64,000 nucleotides of DNA from Bradyrhizobium sp. CCBAU 53351 (GTDB lineage Bacteria > Pseudomonadota > Alphaproteobacteria > Rhizobiales > Xanthobacteraceae). Positions 45,471 to 54,557 of the stretch are shown in pieces (the stretch's first letter is position 1; every line of letters starts with the position of its first letter). A program made the translations under genes and the position numbers. Location: NCBI RefSeq assembly GCF_015291745.1, contig NZ_CP030059.1:6041501-6105500 (forward strand), in the 5' to 3' direction. The notes under the pieces were generated by a model. It did no database searches and was not told where the DNA came from. It saw nothing but the letters and a program-made list of their open reading frames with translations.

Positions 45471-47339
45471 ATGAAACTCAGAGGGCTTCTGACACTCGCG
45501 ATGGTTACACAGGCCATCGTGACGGCCGTAGCCCTGTTCGCCTCCTATGCTCTGACCGGACCGCGTGAATTCGGCATTCTCCAGCTCGTCGCGCTCCTGG
45601 CGAGCGCCGCAATTGCCGTGCTGCTCGTGGGCCTCTGCACCGGCGCAATCGAAAGGTCAGAGCACGCACGCGCCGTCGTGCACTCCGCCGAGCTGGCGCG
45701 GGCGCGCAGCGACAGCGCGCAGATGACGCAAGCCGTCATCAAGACCGCCCTCGATGCCTTCATTCAGATCGACGACAGCGGCACCGTGCTGGAGTGGAGC
45801 TTTCAGGCCGAGGCCCTGACCGGATGGACGCGGCAGGAGGCGCTCGGCTCCGACGTCGTCGACCTCATCGTCGCCAAACCGCTGCGCGCCGCCTTCAAGC
45901 AGCGCATGGCGCGGCTGGTGCCGGAATTGTCGGACACCCCGTCCGGCCTGCGCTTCGAGCTGACCTTGATCCACAGGAACGGCGACCGGATCCTGGCGGA
46001 AGCCTCCAGCACGGTGTTGCGGCTGGGCGGACGCGCCGTCGTCAACACTTTCGTCAGGGACATCACCCAGAAGCGCGCGGCCGAGGAGCAACTCGTGCAG
46101 TCCCAGAAGATGGAGGCGGTCGGACAGCTCACCGGCGGCATCGCGCACGAATTCAACAACATGCTCACGGTGATCACGGGCACGATCGAGATCCTTGCCG
46201 ATGCCGTCAAAGACAACCCGCCGCTTGCGACCATCACCAAGCTGATCAGCGAAGCCGCCGATCGCGGCGCGGCGCTGACGTCGAGCCTGTTGTCCTTTGC
46301 CCGCAAGCAGGCGCTGCAGCCCGCCGATATCGACGTCAACGAGCTCCTGGAAGAGCTGGCAAAGCTGCTGCTGGCAACTTTCGACAAGAAGATCGAGATC
46401 GTCACCCGGCTCGACCGCAACGTCTGGCTCGCCTTCGCCGACCGCGGCCAGCTGAGCTCGGCGCTGCTCAACCTCGCGATCAACGCCCGCGACGCCATGC
46501 TGGACGGCGGCAGGCTGACGCTGACGACGCGCAACGTCGTGTTCGGCGTGCGCGAGGCCGTGGCGGTCGGCGCCGGCTATGCGGGAGATTATGTCGAGAT
46601 CGAGATTGCCGACACAGGCACTGGCATTCCGCAAGCCATCCTGGAGAGGATCTTCGATCCGTTCTTCTCCACCAAGGAGGTCGGCAAGGGCACGGGCCTC
46701 GGGCTCAGCATGGTGTTCGGCTTCGTCAAGCAGTCCGGCGGCGGCATCAAGGTCGCCTCCGAAGAAGGGCGCGGCACGGTCTTCACGATCTATCTGCCGA
46801 AGGCTGAGGCGAGCGCGCTGCGCCCCACCGGGTATGACGACCGCAAGATCGTCGGCGGCAAGGAAACCGTGCTCTGCGTCGAGGACGACCGCGATGTCCG
46901 CCACTACGTCACGGTCCAGCTCGAAAGCCTCGGCTACACGGTCATCCCGGCCGCCAATGCGACCGAGGCCCTCGCGATTGCGGCGGAAGGCAAGCCGTTC
47001 GATTTGCTCTTCACCGACATCGTGATGGCCGGCGGCATGAACGGACGCGAGCTCGCCGAGCAGATGGCGGCGGCGCGTCCCTCCTTGCGGATCCTGTTCA
47101 CCTCCGGCTATGCCTACGACTCCCTGCATACCCAGGGCCGCGCCACGATGGGCGCCCCGCTGCTGCGAAAGCCCTACCGCAAGGCGGAGCTCGCACGCAT
47201 GCTGCGCCGCTGCCTCGACACGGCGGTCGATTCCGCCGGCGACGCGATCCCGACGCCCTACTCGGTGCAGGCCGACGTCGAGGCATTTCTGCGCAAGCAG
47301 GCTGCGGAGGACGGCGGCGCGAGGAGGCCGCGGAAATAG
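45471..47339 (+). CDS. Hybrid sensor histidine kinase with PAS and receiver domains
   Basis: This 622-residue protein has two N-terminal transmembrane helices (about 5-28 and 36-58) with almost no periplasmic loop. A PAS domain follows at about 85-200, then HisKA with the phospho-acceptor His226 (GGIAHEFNN), HATPase with N box and DTGTGIP at 381, and a C-terminal receiver with phosphorylation-site Asp516 (LLFTDIVMAGG). It probably senses a cytoplasmic or membrane signal through PAS. A partner transcription factor is not adjacent. A hairpin follows at 47393-47421. Confidence 0.85.
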   Translation: MKLRGLLTLAMVTQAIVTAVALFASYALTGPREFGILQLVALLASAAIAVLLVGLCTGAIERSEHARAVVHSAELARARSDSAQMTQAVIKTALDAFIQIDDSGTVLEWSFQAEALTGWTRQEALGSDVVDLIVAKPLRAAFKQRMARLVPELSDTPSGLRFELTLIHRNGDRILAEASSTVLRLGGRAVVNTFVRDITQKRAAEEQLVQSQKMEAVGQLTGGIAHEFNNMLTVITGTIEILADAVKDNPPLATITKLISEAADRGAALTSSLLSFARKQALQPADIDVNELLEELAKLLLATFDKKIEIVTRLDRNVWLAFADRGQLSSALLNLAINARDAMLDGGRLTLTTRNVVFGVREAVAVGAGYAGDYVEIEIADTGTGIPQAILERIFDPFFSTKEVGKGTGLGLSMVFGFVKQSGGGIKVASEEGRGTVFTIYLPKAEASALRPTGYDDRKIVGGKETVLCVEDDRDVRHYVTVQLESLGYTVIPAANATEALAIAAEGKPFDLLFTDIVMAGGMNGRELAEQMAAARPSLRILFTSGYAYDSLHTQGRATMGAPLLRKPYRKAELARMLRRCLDTAVDSAGDAIPTPYSVQADVEAFLRKQAAEDGGARRPRK

Positions 47340-47392
47340 CGATCTCGTGCCGAGTGCAAATGCGCGTTGTTTGAACCGCTGCTGGCCGCGGG

Positions 47393-47421
47393 GTTCACCT
47401 CTCCCGCAGGGAGAAGTGAAC
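47393..47421. terminator. Hairpin between kinase and convergent AraC gene
   Basis: gttcacctctccc and gggagaagtgaac form a nearly perfect 13-bp stem with loop gca and one mismatch. The kinase stop is 54 bases upstream and the AraC stop is at 47442. Confidence 0.55.
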
Positions 47422-47441
47422 AACGACCGCCCGAGCGCCTC

Positions 47442-48476
47442 TCAGCTCATCCTTCGCCGCAGCGTCGCCGACGGCGTCTCGCCGAATTTCTCGCGGTAGG
47501 CGCCGGCCATGCGGCCGAGATGGGTGAAGCCGAGATCGAAGGCGATGTCGGTGACGGAGGCATCGGGCGCGGCTTGTGCGAGCCGGGCGTGCAGAGCGGC
47601 GAGGCGCATGTCGAGCAGCATCTGCGAGATCGACGCGCCGAAGTGGCGGCGGAAACCGAGCTGCAGCGCGCGGATGCCGATGCCGGAGACGCAGGCGAGC
47701 TGCGCGAGGTCGAGCGGCACGCCGGCATTGTCCGCAAGATGATCGCGCGCGGCACGAAGCGCGCGCGGCAACCGCTCGGCCCGGCCGGAGAAAGTTCGTA
47801 TCGCATCCGACAGGCCATGCCGTTGGCCATTGAGCAGATGATCGAGCAGCAGCTCGCGCCAATCGGCGATCGCGACCGCTGACAGCCTGCCGGTGGGACC
47901 GAGGCGCTCGGCGAGCAGCATCAGCTCGGCGAGACTGGTTCGCAGGCGCCGCCCCGACGGCGCATCGAGATCGATCACCGGATCGAACTCGACCGTGCCC
48001 GAAGCCCTGCCCGACAGCGCCGCGGCGCGCTGCTCCACCATGCGGCGGTCGAGCAGCAGGATCGCCTGTGCGCAGTCGCGCCACATCATCCGAGTCGGGA
48101 TCGTCGGCGACAGCAGCGACGCCGTCCGCTCCGGCGCGGCTTCGAGCTCGGTGATGCCGGCGCGGATGCGGGCTGTGCCCGTGAGCGGGATCTGCACCAG
48201 GAAAAAGCGCTCGAGGCAGCCGGGATCGATGCCGACCGATCCGCCATAAGCGACGTAGTTGACGGAAAAGCCGTCGAAAGCCGCGCAATTGTGCCGGGCC
48301 GAGAAGCCGGACGCGCGCGCCTGTGCCGGCTCGAGGTCGTGCGGACAGAAGATGCGCCCGATCTCCTCGGCCGCTTCGTCGACATCGTCAGTGGTGACGC
48401 GGGCGAAATCCGCGAGCCGTTCGGCTGCGGATGCCCTTGCGCTCATTTCCAGCACGGCTGCGGACATCTCGACCAC
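47442..48476 (-). CDS. AraC family transcriptional regulator
   Basis: The 344-residue protein has a degenerate N-terminal ligand/dimerisation domain (about 30-220) and a C-terminal AraC domain (about 245-340). The domain has GVPLDLAQLACVSGIGIRALQ, FRRHFGASISQMLLDMRLAA and FDLGFTHLGRMAGAYREKFGETP. The layout matches the AraC-binding-like regulators of catabolic genes. It is divergent from the cupin/monooxygenase pair at 48654 and 49212, so it may regulate them. Confidence 0.85.
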   Translation of the reverse strand: MVEMSAAVLEMSARASAAERLADFARVTTDDVDEAAEEIGRIFCPHDLEPAQARASGFSARHNCAAFDGFSVNYVAYGGSVGIDPGCLERFFLVQIPLTGTARIRAGITELEAAPERTASLLSPTIPTRMMWRDCAQAILLLDRRMVEQRAAALSGRASGTVEFDPVIDLDAPSGRRLRTSLAELMLLAERLGPTGRLSAVAIADWRELLLDHLLNGQRHGLSDAIRTFSGRAERLPRALRAARDHLADNAGVPLDLAQLACVSGIGIRALQLGFRRHFGASISQMLLDMRLAALHARLAQAAPDASVTDIAFDLGFTHLGRMAGAYREKFGETPSATLRRRMS

Positions 48477-48653
48477 GCTTCGCGTCGCGGAATTGCTTTA
48501 AGCTTATAATAATTCCGCCGGGCCGAGAAGGGCCGTGCCCGCAAAATCGTCGTGCTGCATGGCAGCAACCATCGCCGGATTCGTTTAGCGGATAGACAGC
48601 CGCCCCATTGTTGCCGAAGCTCCATCCTCGCCGGAATCCAATGGGAGCGCGCC

Positions 48654-49118
48654 ATGACTGCACCTGCAAAGACTGCACTCGAAAAGGGCATTACCGCGAA
48701 CGGCACAGGCTACGGCGGCAAGACCTGGAACATCCTGGGCCAGGTCTATTTCCCCAAGGCCGTCACCGACTCCACCTTCGCATTCGAGACCAACAGCGAT
48801 CCCGGCCAGTTCGTGCCGGTGCACATCCATCCGACCCAGGACGAGTTCATCCTGGTGCAGGAGGGCACGCTAGACCTCAAGCTCGACGGACAATGGGTCA
48901 AGGCCCATGCCGGCGATCTCGTGCGCATGCCGCGCGGCATCCCGCACGGCTATTTCAACAAGTCGGACAAGCCGTGCCGCGCGCTGTTCTGGGTCTCGCC
49001 GATGCAGAAGCTCGAGGCGCTGTTCAACCAGCTGCACAATCTGACCGACCCGGCCGAAGTCGTGCGCATCTCGGCGCTGCACGAGGTGGATTTCCTGCCG
49101 CCCGAAGCCAACGACTAG
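48654..49118 (+). CDS. Cupin domain protein
   Basis: The 154-residue protein has a single cupin barrel. The metal-binding first motif is VPVHIHPTQDEFILVQEG, and the second motif HAGDLVRMPRGIPHGYFNK has the final histidine. All four cupin ligands (HxH, E, H) are visible. The function could be a dioxygenase, isomerase or sensor. Start ATG 48654 (MTAPAKTALEKG). It precedes the flavin monooxygenase by 93 bases in the same direction. Confidence 0.8.
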   Translation: MTAPAKTALEKGITANGTGYGGKTWNILGQVYFPKAVTDSTFAFETNSDPGQFVPVHIHPTQDEFILVQEGTLDLKLDGQWVKAHAGDLVRMPRGIPHGYFNKSDKPCRALFWVSPMQKLEALFNQLHNLTDPAEVVRISALHEVDFLPPEAND

Positions 49119-49211
49119 CTTCCTCGTCACTTCATCTGCTTGCCGGCCCGCCGGCCGCGCCTTGCGGCCGAACGTGGTCGCTTGCGCGGAAAACACATTG
49201 CGAGCAAACTC

Positions 49212-50699
49212 ATGGTCACTCCCAAGCATGTCTGCGTGATCGGCGCCGGCGTCTCCGGCCTCGCCGCCGCCAAGGCGTTCTCCTCCCGCGGCCACCGCGT
49301 CACCATCGTCGAACGCTCTGGCGATCTCGGCGGTGTCTGGGAGCCGGCGCGCTCCTATCCCGACGTGCAGACGCAAAGCCCGAAGGAGCTCTACCGCTAC
49401 ACGGACCGCGCGATGCCGGACGCCTATCCGGAATGGCCGACCGGGCCGCAGGTCCACGCCTATCTCGCCGACTATGCGAAGAGTTTTGGACTCGACCGCA
49501 TGTTGCGCGTCGACACGGCCGTGGCAGGCATGGCGCGCCGCGCCGACGGCAAGCCGGGATGGACGCTCGCACTATCAGGCAAGGACGGTACGACGAATGC
49601 GGATTTCGATTTCGTCGCTGTGTGCACCGGCCAGTTCAACGAGCCGCGCGAGCTGCATTGCCCGGGCGAGGATCGCTTTCTGGCACAAGGCGGCCAGATC
49701 CTGCATTCGTCGAAATATGGCGATCCCTCGCTGGCGAAGGGACGCCGTGTCGTCGTGCTCGGCGGCTCGAAATCGGCGACCGACATCGCGGTCAACGCAG
49801 TGAAATCGGGCGCGCGCGAGGTCACCATCGTGATGCGCGAGCCGGTCTGGCGCATCCCCTATTTCATCGGCGGGCTCGTGAACTTCAAGCGCATCCTCTA
49901 CATCCGCGCGCAGGAGGAGATGTTTCCAGGCTGGGGCATCGGCGCGATGGGGCGGCTCGCCCATCGCATCGCCGCCCCGCTGGTGTGGGCGAACTGGCGC
50001 GGGCTGGAGAGCCTCTTGAAAGCGCAGCTCAAGCTCGGCCGCTGCAAGATGGTGCCGAAGGAGCGGATCGAGGACGGCGTCAACTGCTCGGTGCCGATCG
50101 CAACACCCGGCTTCTATCCGATGGTCGCCGACGGTCGCATCAAGGCGGTGTTCGGCACGTTCGACCATTATGACGGCGACAGCATCGTGATGAGCGGCGG
50201 CGAGCGCGTCGGTGCCGACGTCGCGGTGCTCGCGATCGGCTACAAGCTCGGCGTGCCGTTCCTGCCAGAGGCCTACAGGCAGAAGCTGGTCGATGCCGAC
50301 GGGCAGTACCGGCTCTACCGCCTGATCGCCAATCCTGATCTGCCCGAACTCGGCTTCGTCGGCTTCAACTCCTCGTTCTGCACCGTTCTCTGCGCCGACC
50401 TCGCCGCCAACTGGCTGGTGCGCTATGCCGACGGCCAGCTCGCCAAGCAGCCGACGGCGCAGGCCATGCGCGACAACATCGAGATGATGCTGCACTTCAA
50501 GCGCGTCGAGCGACCGGCCGCGGGCGTCTATGGCGGCCTCTGCGTCGCGCCCTATCACTACCGCCATTTCGACGAGCTGATGGCCGACATCGGCACCAAG
50601 AACCAGAAGACGGGCGGACTGAAAGGACGCTTCCAGCCGCCGAATGCGGATGCCTATGCAAAATTCCTGGCGACGGCGCCCGACTATCGTGCGGCATGA
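49212..50699 (+). CDS. Flavin-containing monooxygenase (FMO/BVMO-like)
   Basis: This 495-residue enzyme binds FAD (CVIGAGVSGLAAAKAF near 8-23) and NADPH (VVVLGGSKSATDIAVNAV). Between them is the FMO-type fingerprint region (VCTGQFNEPRELHCPGE). It inserts oxygen into N- or S-containing substrates or ketones. The C-terminal region includes FVGFNSSFCTVLCADLAANW. The start at 49212 (MVTPKHVCVIGAG) is set by the N-terminal Rossmann motif. The cupin gene upstream and the AraC regulator form a plausible catabolic unit. Confidence 0.85.
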   Translation: MVTPKHVCVIGAGVSGLAAAKAFSSRGHRVTIVERSGDLGGVWEPARSYPDVQTQSPKELYRYTDRAMPDAYPEWPTGPQVHAYLADYAKSFGLDRMLRVDTAVAGMARRADGKPGWTLALSGKDGTTNADFDFVAVCTGQFNEPRELHCPGEDRFLAQGGQILHSSKYGDPSLAKGRRVVVLGGSKSATDIAVNAVKSGAREVTIVMREPVWRIPYFIGGLVNFKRILYIRAQEEMFPGWGIGAMGRLAHRIAAPLVWANWRGLESLLKAQLKLGRCKMVPKERIEDGVNCSVPIATPGFYPMVADGRIKAVFGTFDHYDGDSIVMSGGERVGADVAVLAIGYKLGVPFLPEAYRQKLVDADGQYRLYRLIANPDLPELGFVGFNSSFCTVLCADLAANWLVRYADGQLAKQPTAQAMRDNIEMMLHFKRVERPAAGVYGGLCVAPYHYRHFDELMADIGTKNQKTGGLKGRFQPPNADAYAKFLATAPDYRAA

Positions 50700-50794
50700 G
50701 GGCAAGAATGACGGCTGAGCGGGATTTGCATCTCGCCAGCCCTTACCTCCGATGCTTACGATCTCCCTGGCCAGCGAATCGATGGGAACCGGCC

Positions 50795-51862
50795 ATGGGA
50801 TTCAGACGTCTCGCGATCTTTGCGGTTGTTGCCTTCTTCGTCGCCGCGCCCGCCGCCAGCCAACAGCGTGCGCTCACGCCGCGGCAGACGGAGGCGGTCG
50901 CCGCCTATGACAAGGCGCTCGCCGAGTTCAAATCGATCCTCGCCGAACGACGGCGCCAGATCGACGCGAAAGAGCCGCTGCCAAATCTGCCGGGGCAGGC
51001 GCTTTATCTCGCGCGCGTCGCCGTGATCAGCTCGTACAAGGATCTCACCGATGCCATGCCGTCGCGGATCGGGAAGCCCAACAAGTTCGAGATTCCGCCG
51101 GCCTATTTCGACGCCGAGATCGAGCCGCTGATCGACGAATATTCAAGACTGTTCGACGTCATGGAGGCGCCGCCCGCCAATGCGCAGAACTCGGCGACAC
51201 CATTCAAGGACGTCGTCGATCTCGCGACAGTGATCGCCCGCGCCAAGGGACTCGCACCTGAGCACGCCGCCGCTGCGGGGCGGATCAGCCTCGGACTGTT
51301 CTTTGCCGAGACCAACGGCAAGCAGAACGTCCGCAACGGGCGCTCCAACACCTATATGGGCAGCTTCCAGACCGGCCCCTCCGAGGACCGCAACGGCCAC
51401 AGGAAATGGCAGGCGATCAAGGGCGAGATCGCCGCGATCGATGCGGCCTTGAGCGCGCGCGACGACAAGGAGGAGGCACGGGCGAGCGGCATCGACCGCC
51501 GCTTCAACCACTGGACCAACGTGCGCGACGGCCTGATGAACGCGCATGCGGAGGTGTTCCGCGAGATCCCGGCCATCGTGAAGACACTGCCCGACCCGAT
51601 CGACCAGATGAAGCTGTTCGAGCTGATTCAGATCGTGCCGACCCCGACGCGGGCTGCGCTCAAATCCGGCGATCTCCTGAACTACAGGGTGTCCAGCCCC
51701 ACGATCATGAAGCACCTGCGCAACAACAGCATCTTCGCCTTCGGACAGGCCGACCGCGCCCGCAGTTCCGCCAGCTTCCGCGAGATCCTCGCTGCGATGT
51801 GGCTGTTCAACCGCAAGTTCGAGAAGGCGATGGCGAAGTATGCGGAGATCAGGGGGCGGTAG
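50795..51862 (+). CDS. Secreted hypothetical protein
   Basis: The 355-residue product has a signal peptide (MGFRRLAIFAVVAFFVAAPAAS), then a helical body. Blocks are TPRQTEAVAAYDKALAEFKS, LFFAETNGKQNVRNGRSNTYMG, FNHWTNVRDGLMNAH and a C-terminal basic segment. It is exported. The central NTYMGSFQTG and polar helices do not match a family I recognise. A terminator hairpin follows at 51905-51935. Confidence 0.6.
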   Translation: MGFRRLAIFAVVAFFVAAPAASQQRALTPRQTEAVAAYDKALAEFKSILAERRRQIDAKEPLPNLPGQALYLARVAVISSYKDLTDAMPSRIGKPNKFEIPPAYFDAEIEPLIDEYSRLFDVMEAPPANAQNSATPFKDVVDLATVIARAKGLAPEHAAAAGRISLGLFFAETNGKQNVRNGRSNTYMGSFQTGPSEDRNGHRKWQAIKGEIAAIDAALSARDDKEEARASGIDRRFNHWTNVRDGLMNAHAEVFREIPAIVKTLPDPIDQMKLFELIQIVPTPTRAALKSGDLLNYRVSSPTIMKHLRNNSIFAFGQADRARSSASFREILAAMWLFNRKFEKAMAKYAEIRGR

Positions 51863-51904
51863 GGGCGCGTCAGGCAACTCTATCTGTTTGCCCCGCGTTC
51901 ATGC

Positions 51905-51940
51905 GAAGGGCGACCGGCAAGATCGGTCGCCCTTCTCTTC
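51905..51940 (+). terminator. Intrinsic terminator after the exported hypothetical protein
   Basis: gaagggcgaccg (51905-51916) pairs perfectly with cggtcgcccttc (51924-51935), with a 7-base loop, then tcttc. The convergent barrel gene ends at 51993. Confidence 0.8.
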
Positions 51941-51992
51941 ACTTCATATCGCCGGGATCAATGTTGACAATCCGCGACGGGACCAGAGGTCC

Positions 51993-52763
51993 TCAGTAGC
52001 GCGTCAAGCCCGGTCCGCCGAAGCGATAGTTGATACGCGCAGTGATGATATCCACGTCCTGACCGATGCTGTTGGTCGTGGCAACGCCTCCAGGGGCGGC
52101 CGCGAAGCTCAGAGTCCGACGATCAAGGAAGATGTGATCGTACTCCACGCCGACCGACCAATTGGGAGCGAAACCGAACTCCATGCCAGCGCCGACGGTA
52201 GCTCCCCACCGCGTATCGCTGCTGGAGTTGATCAACGCATTGGTTGCCGTGAAAGTGTGGGTGTAGCGGTTATCCACCACGGCCGCGCCGCCCTTCGCAT
52301 ATAGCAGCACGTTGTTCCAAGCCCAACCGACCTGGCCCGTGAAAAGACCGAAGGCGCGCAGCCGGGAATTGATGGTGAGGTCACCCGGCGCGAACACGAA
52401 GGCAGGCGACGACACCCGCGATCCGTTCAAGTCGGCCCAATCCCCTTGCGCCTCCAGTCCGAACACCCAGGACGCCGACTGCCAGCGATATCCGATCTGA
52501 CCGCCAGCGACGGCACCGTCTGCGTTGTGACATCCCTCGCCTGCCGTAAAGGGGGCGCCTGCGAAGCTCACAAAGTCCCAGCAGTTGCGGGTGGTGCCGT
52601 ATCCACCGTTGCCGCCGATGTAGAAGCCGCTCCAATCGTAAACCGACGCCACAGCGGGCGGCGGCGCTTTAACGTATGGCCTTGCCGCCATATCAGCGGC
52701 CTGCGCATGGGTACTCAACGCCAGTGCCGCCACTGCGACACCGGCAAGCATTGTTTTTTTCAT
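51993..52763 (-). CDS. Outer-membrane beta-barrel protein (Omp25/31-like)
   Basis: The 256-residue protein has a signal peptide (MKKTMLAGVAVAALALSTHAQA). An Omp25/31-type barrel follows, with VYDWSGFYIGGNGGYGTTRNCW, GGQIGYRWQSASWVFGLEAQGDW, and a final strand ARINYRFGGPGLTRY ending with an aromatic residue. Two cysteines in the first extracellular loop may be paired. These are abundant surface proteins of Rhizobiales. The ATG 52763 with AAGGGG upstream is the start; a longer reading is not supported. Confidence 0.85.
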   Translation of the reverse strand: MKKTMLAGVAVAALALSTHAQAADMAARPYVKAPPPAVASVYDWSGFYIGGNGGYGTTRNCWDFVSFAGAPFTAGEGCHNADGAVAGGQIGYRWQSASWVFGLEAQGDWADLNGSRVSSPAFVFAPGDLTINSRLRAFGLFTGQVGWAWNNVLLYAKGGAAVVDNRYTHTFTATNALINSSSDTRWGATVGAGMEFGFAPNWSVGVEYDHIFLDRRTLSFAAAPGGVATTNSIGQDVDIITARINYRFGGPGLTRY

Positions 52764-52970
52764 ATGTAGTCCCCTTGGGCTGAAATGCCGTAACAAATAG
52801 ACACCATTGAGCGGTGCTTCGCTGTAGCCGTGAAAACACGGGTCTAGTGGGTGTTTAGCCAGGAGAGTTCCTCCCAATTCCGGACGTTCAGGGCCAAAAG
52901 CCCAAAAAAATCAATAAAAGCACAGCGCCGACGTGCCAACATTTCGGAACTCAACCTGATTGAAGCGGTG

Positions 52971-53150
52971 CTACCTGTCTTTCCGCACCGAAACGCGGTT
53001 CTTTCGCTTTTCGAACGCGAGGTACTTTTCGATCGCGGCCTGAAGTTCACCCGCCAATTCCAACCGCCGCTCAGGCGTGTTGAGGCCGCGCTGAAGTTCG
53101 AGCACCCGGCCGGCCATTTCCTGACAGATCTTCGCAAGCGTTTGGTTCAT
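52971..53150 (-). CDS. 59-residue hypothetical protein
   Basis: The frame from ATG 53150 to TAG 52971 encodes 59 residues: MNQTLAKICQEMAGRVLELQ, RGLNTPERRLELAGELQAAI, EKYLAFEKRKNRVSVRKDR. It is helical and basic at the end. GAGGA lies about 8 bases upstream of the start. Codons are strongly biased to those of the neighbours, while the longer frames over the same bases are biased against. It looks real, with no family recognised. It may be part of a leader for the barrel gene downstream. Confidence 0.55.
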   Translation of the reverse strand: MNQTLAKICQEMAGRVLELQRGLNTPERRLELAGELQAAIEKYLAFEKRKNRVSVRKDR

Positions 53151-53401
53151 AGACAGCTTCCTCGGTGACTCAAACGAGAGGAAGTCGGTCTTGGATCACA
53201 TCCAATCCGAGCCCAGGAGAACTCACGCCCGGGCGAAGCGATCCTGCGGATGGCGGTAAAAGGCAAGTCGACCGAGATCGAGCATCTGACTCCACTCAAT
53301 TTGCCCGGTCCGGCACCCGTGGCCGGCCGCTCGACGCGGGCGGTTGCAACCGCTACCGAAAATTGTAGCCTCTCGCTCTCACCAGCGACGCGGATCAATC
53401 C

Positions 53402-54406
53402 ATGCGTATCCTCATTCTCGGCGGCAGCCAGTTTCTCGGACGCGCGGTCGCAAGCCATGCCTGCGCTGCCGGTCACGAGGTGACCTGCGCCGCCCGCGGC
53501 GAAGCCGGGCCGATTGCGGCGGGCGCCCGCTTGATCCGGATCGACCGCGATGTGGCCGACGGTCTTGCGCCGCTCGCGGGCGAGACATTCGATGCTGTGA
53601 TCGACGTCTCGCGTCATCCCGGCCAGGTCCGACGCGCGGTCGCGGCGCTGAAGCGACCCGGCGTGCACTGGACCTTCGTCTCCACGATCAGCGTGTATGC
53701 GGACAACCGGATACCAGGACAACGCGCGGATACGGCGCCGCTGCGCGAGCCCGCGGCAGGGGAACTGGAGCACAGCACGGATGCCATTTACGGCGCCGCC
53801 AAGGTCGCCTGCGAGCAGGCGGTCGGCAACGATGCCTTCATCTGCCGCGCCGGCCTGATCGCCGGGCCGGAGGATCCGACGGGGCGCTTTGCCTATTGGC
53901 CGACACGGCTCGCGCGCGGCGGCGAGGTGCTGGCCCCGGGGTCTCCTGATGATGCCGTCCAGTTCATCGACGTGCGCGATCTCGCGCGATGGATCGTGCA
54001 TGCCGCGGAAATTCGCCTCACCGGCATCTATGACGGGATCGGGCCCATTCGCACGCGCGGCGAATTGCTGGCCGAATGCGCAGCCGCGCTGAATGTGTCA
54101 TGCACCTTCACCTGGATCGATCGTGCGTTTCTCGAGGCCCACGCCGTGCGGCGCTGGGCAGGTCCGCGATCATTGCCGCTGTGGCTGCCCCTGCCCGACT
54201 TCGCCGGCTTCATGACGCGCGACACCTCACCGGCCCGCGAGGCCGGACTGACCTCGCGACCGCCGGGAGACACCGCGCGCGATACGCTGCATTGGCTTCT
54301 CAACAGCGGAGGCCCGGTCATCGGGCTGACCGCCGATGAAGAGCGGGACGTGCTTGCGGCGTGGCATGCGGAAAGAGAGCTCCAGAGCGGAATGGCTTCA
54401 CGTTGA
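53402..54406 (+). CDS. NAD-dependent epimerase/dehydratase-like protein
   Basis: The 334-residue extended SDR has a Rossmann start RILILGGSQFLGRAVASHA, an ISVYADN segment and the Tyr-x3-Lys pair in AIYGAAKVACE near 137-141. The C-terminal half is variable (AQFIDVRDLARWIVHAAE). It resembles reductases or isomerases of the isoflavone-reductase/NmrA-like side. The substrate is unknown. The T at 53402 region has no strong ribosome site. Confidence 0.75.
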   Translation: MRILILGGSQFLGRAVASHACAAGHEVTCAARGEAGPIAAGARLIRIDRDVADGLAPLAGETFDAVIDVSRHPGQVRRAVAALKRPGVHWTFVSTISVYADNRIPGQRADTAPLREPAAGELEHSTDAIYGAAKVACEQAVGNDAFICRAGLIAGPEDPTGRFAYWPTRLARGGEVLAPGSPDDAVQFIDVRDLARWIVHAAEIRLTGIYDGIGPIRTRGELLAECAAALNVSCTFTWIDRAFLEAHAVRRWAGPRSLPLWLPLPDFAGFMTRDTSPAREAGLTSRPPGDTARDTLHWLLNSGGPVIGLTADEERDVLAAWHAERELQSGMASR

Positions 54407-54456
54407 GCCGATTGCCGCCGGTCGTTCACCTCTCACGCTTGCACCCTCTTCCCGAC

Positions 54457-54478
54457 CCTCTCCCGCGAGCGGGAGAGG
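54457..54478. repeat. Short perfect hairpin in a gene gap
   Basis: cctctcccgc (54457-54466) and gcgggagagg (54469-54478) pair with a 2-base loop. The phrase ccctctcccgcgagcgggagagg is a common intergenic hairpin of rhizobial genomes. It lies between the convergent epimerase-like and binding-protein genes. Confidence 0.6.
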
Positions 54479-54557
54479 AAGCGTACCTCCGTCGTCGCAG
54501 CGATCAGGACTCATCGCATCATGCGCAAATTCTCCGGCTTGTTCGGAGCCGCCGCCG

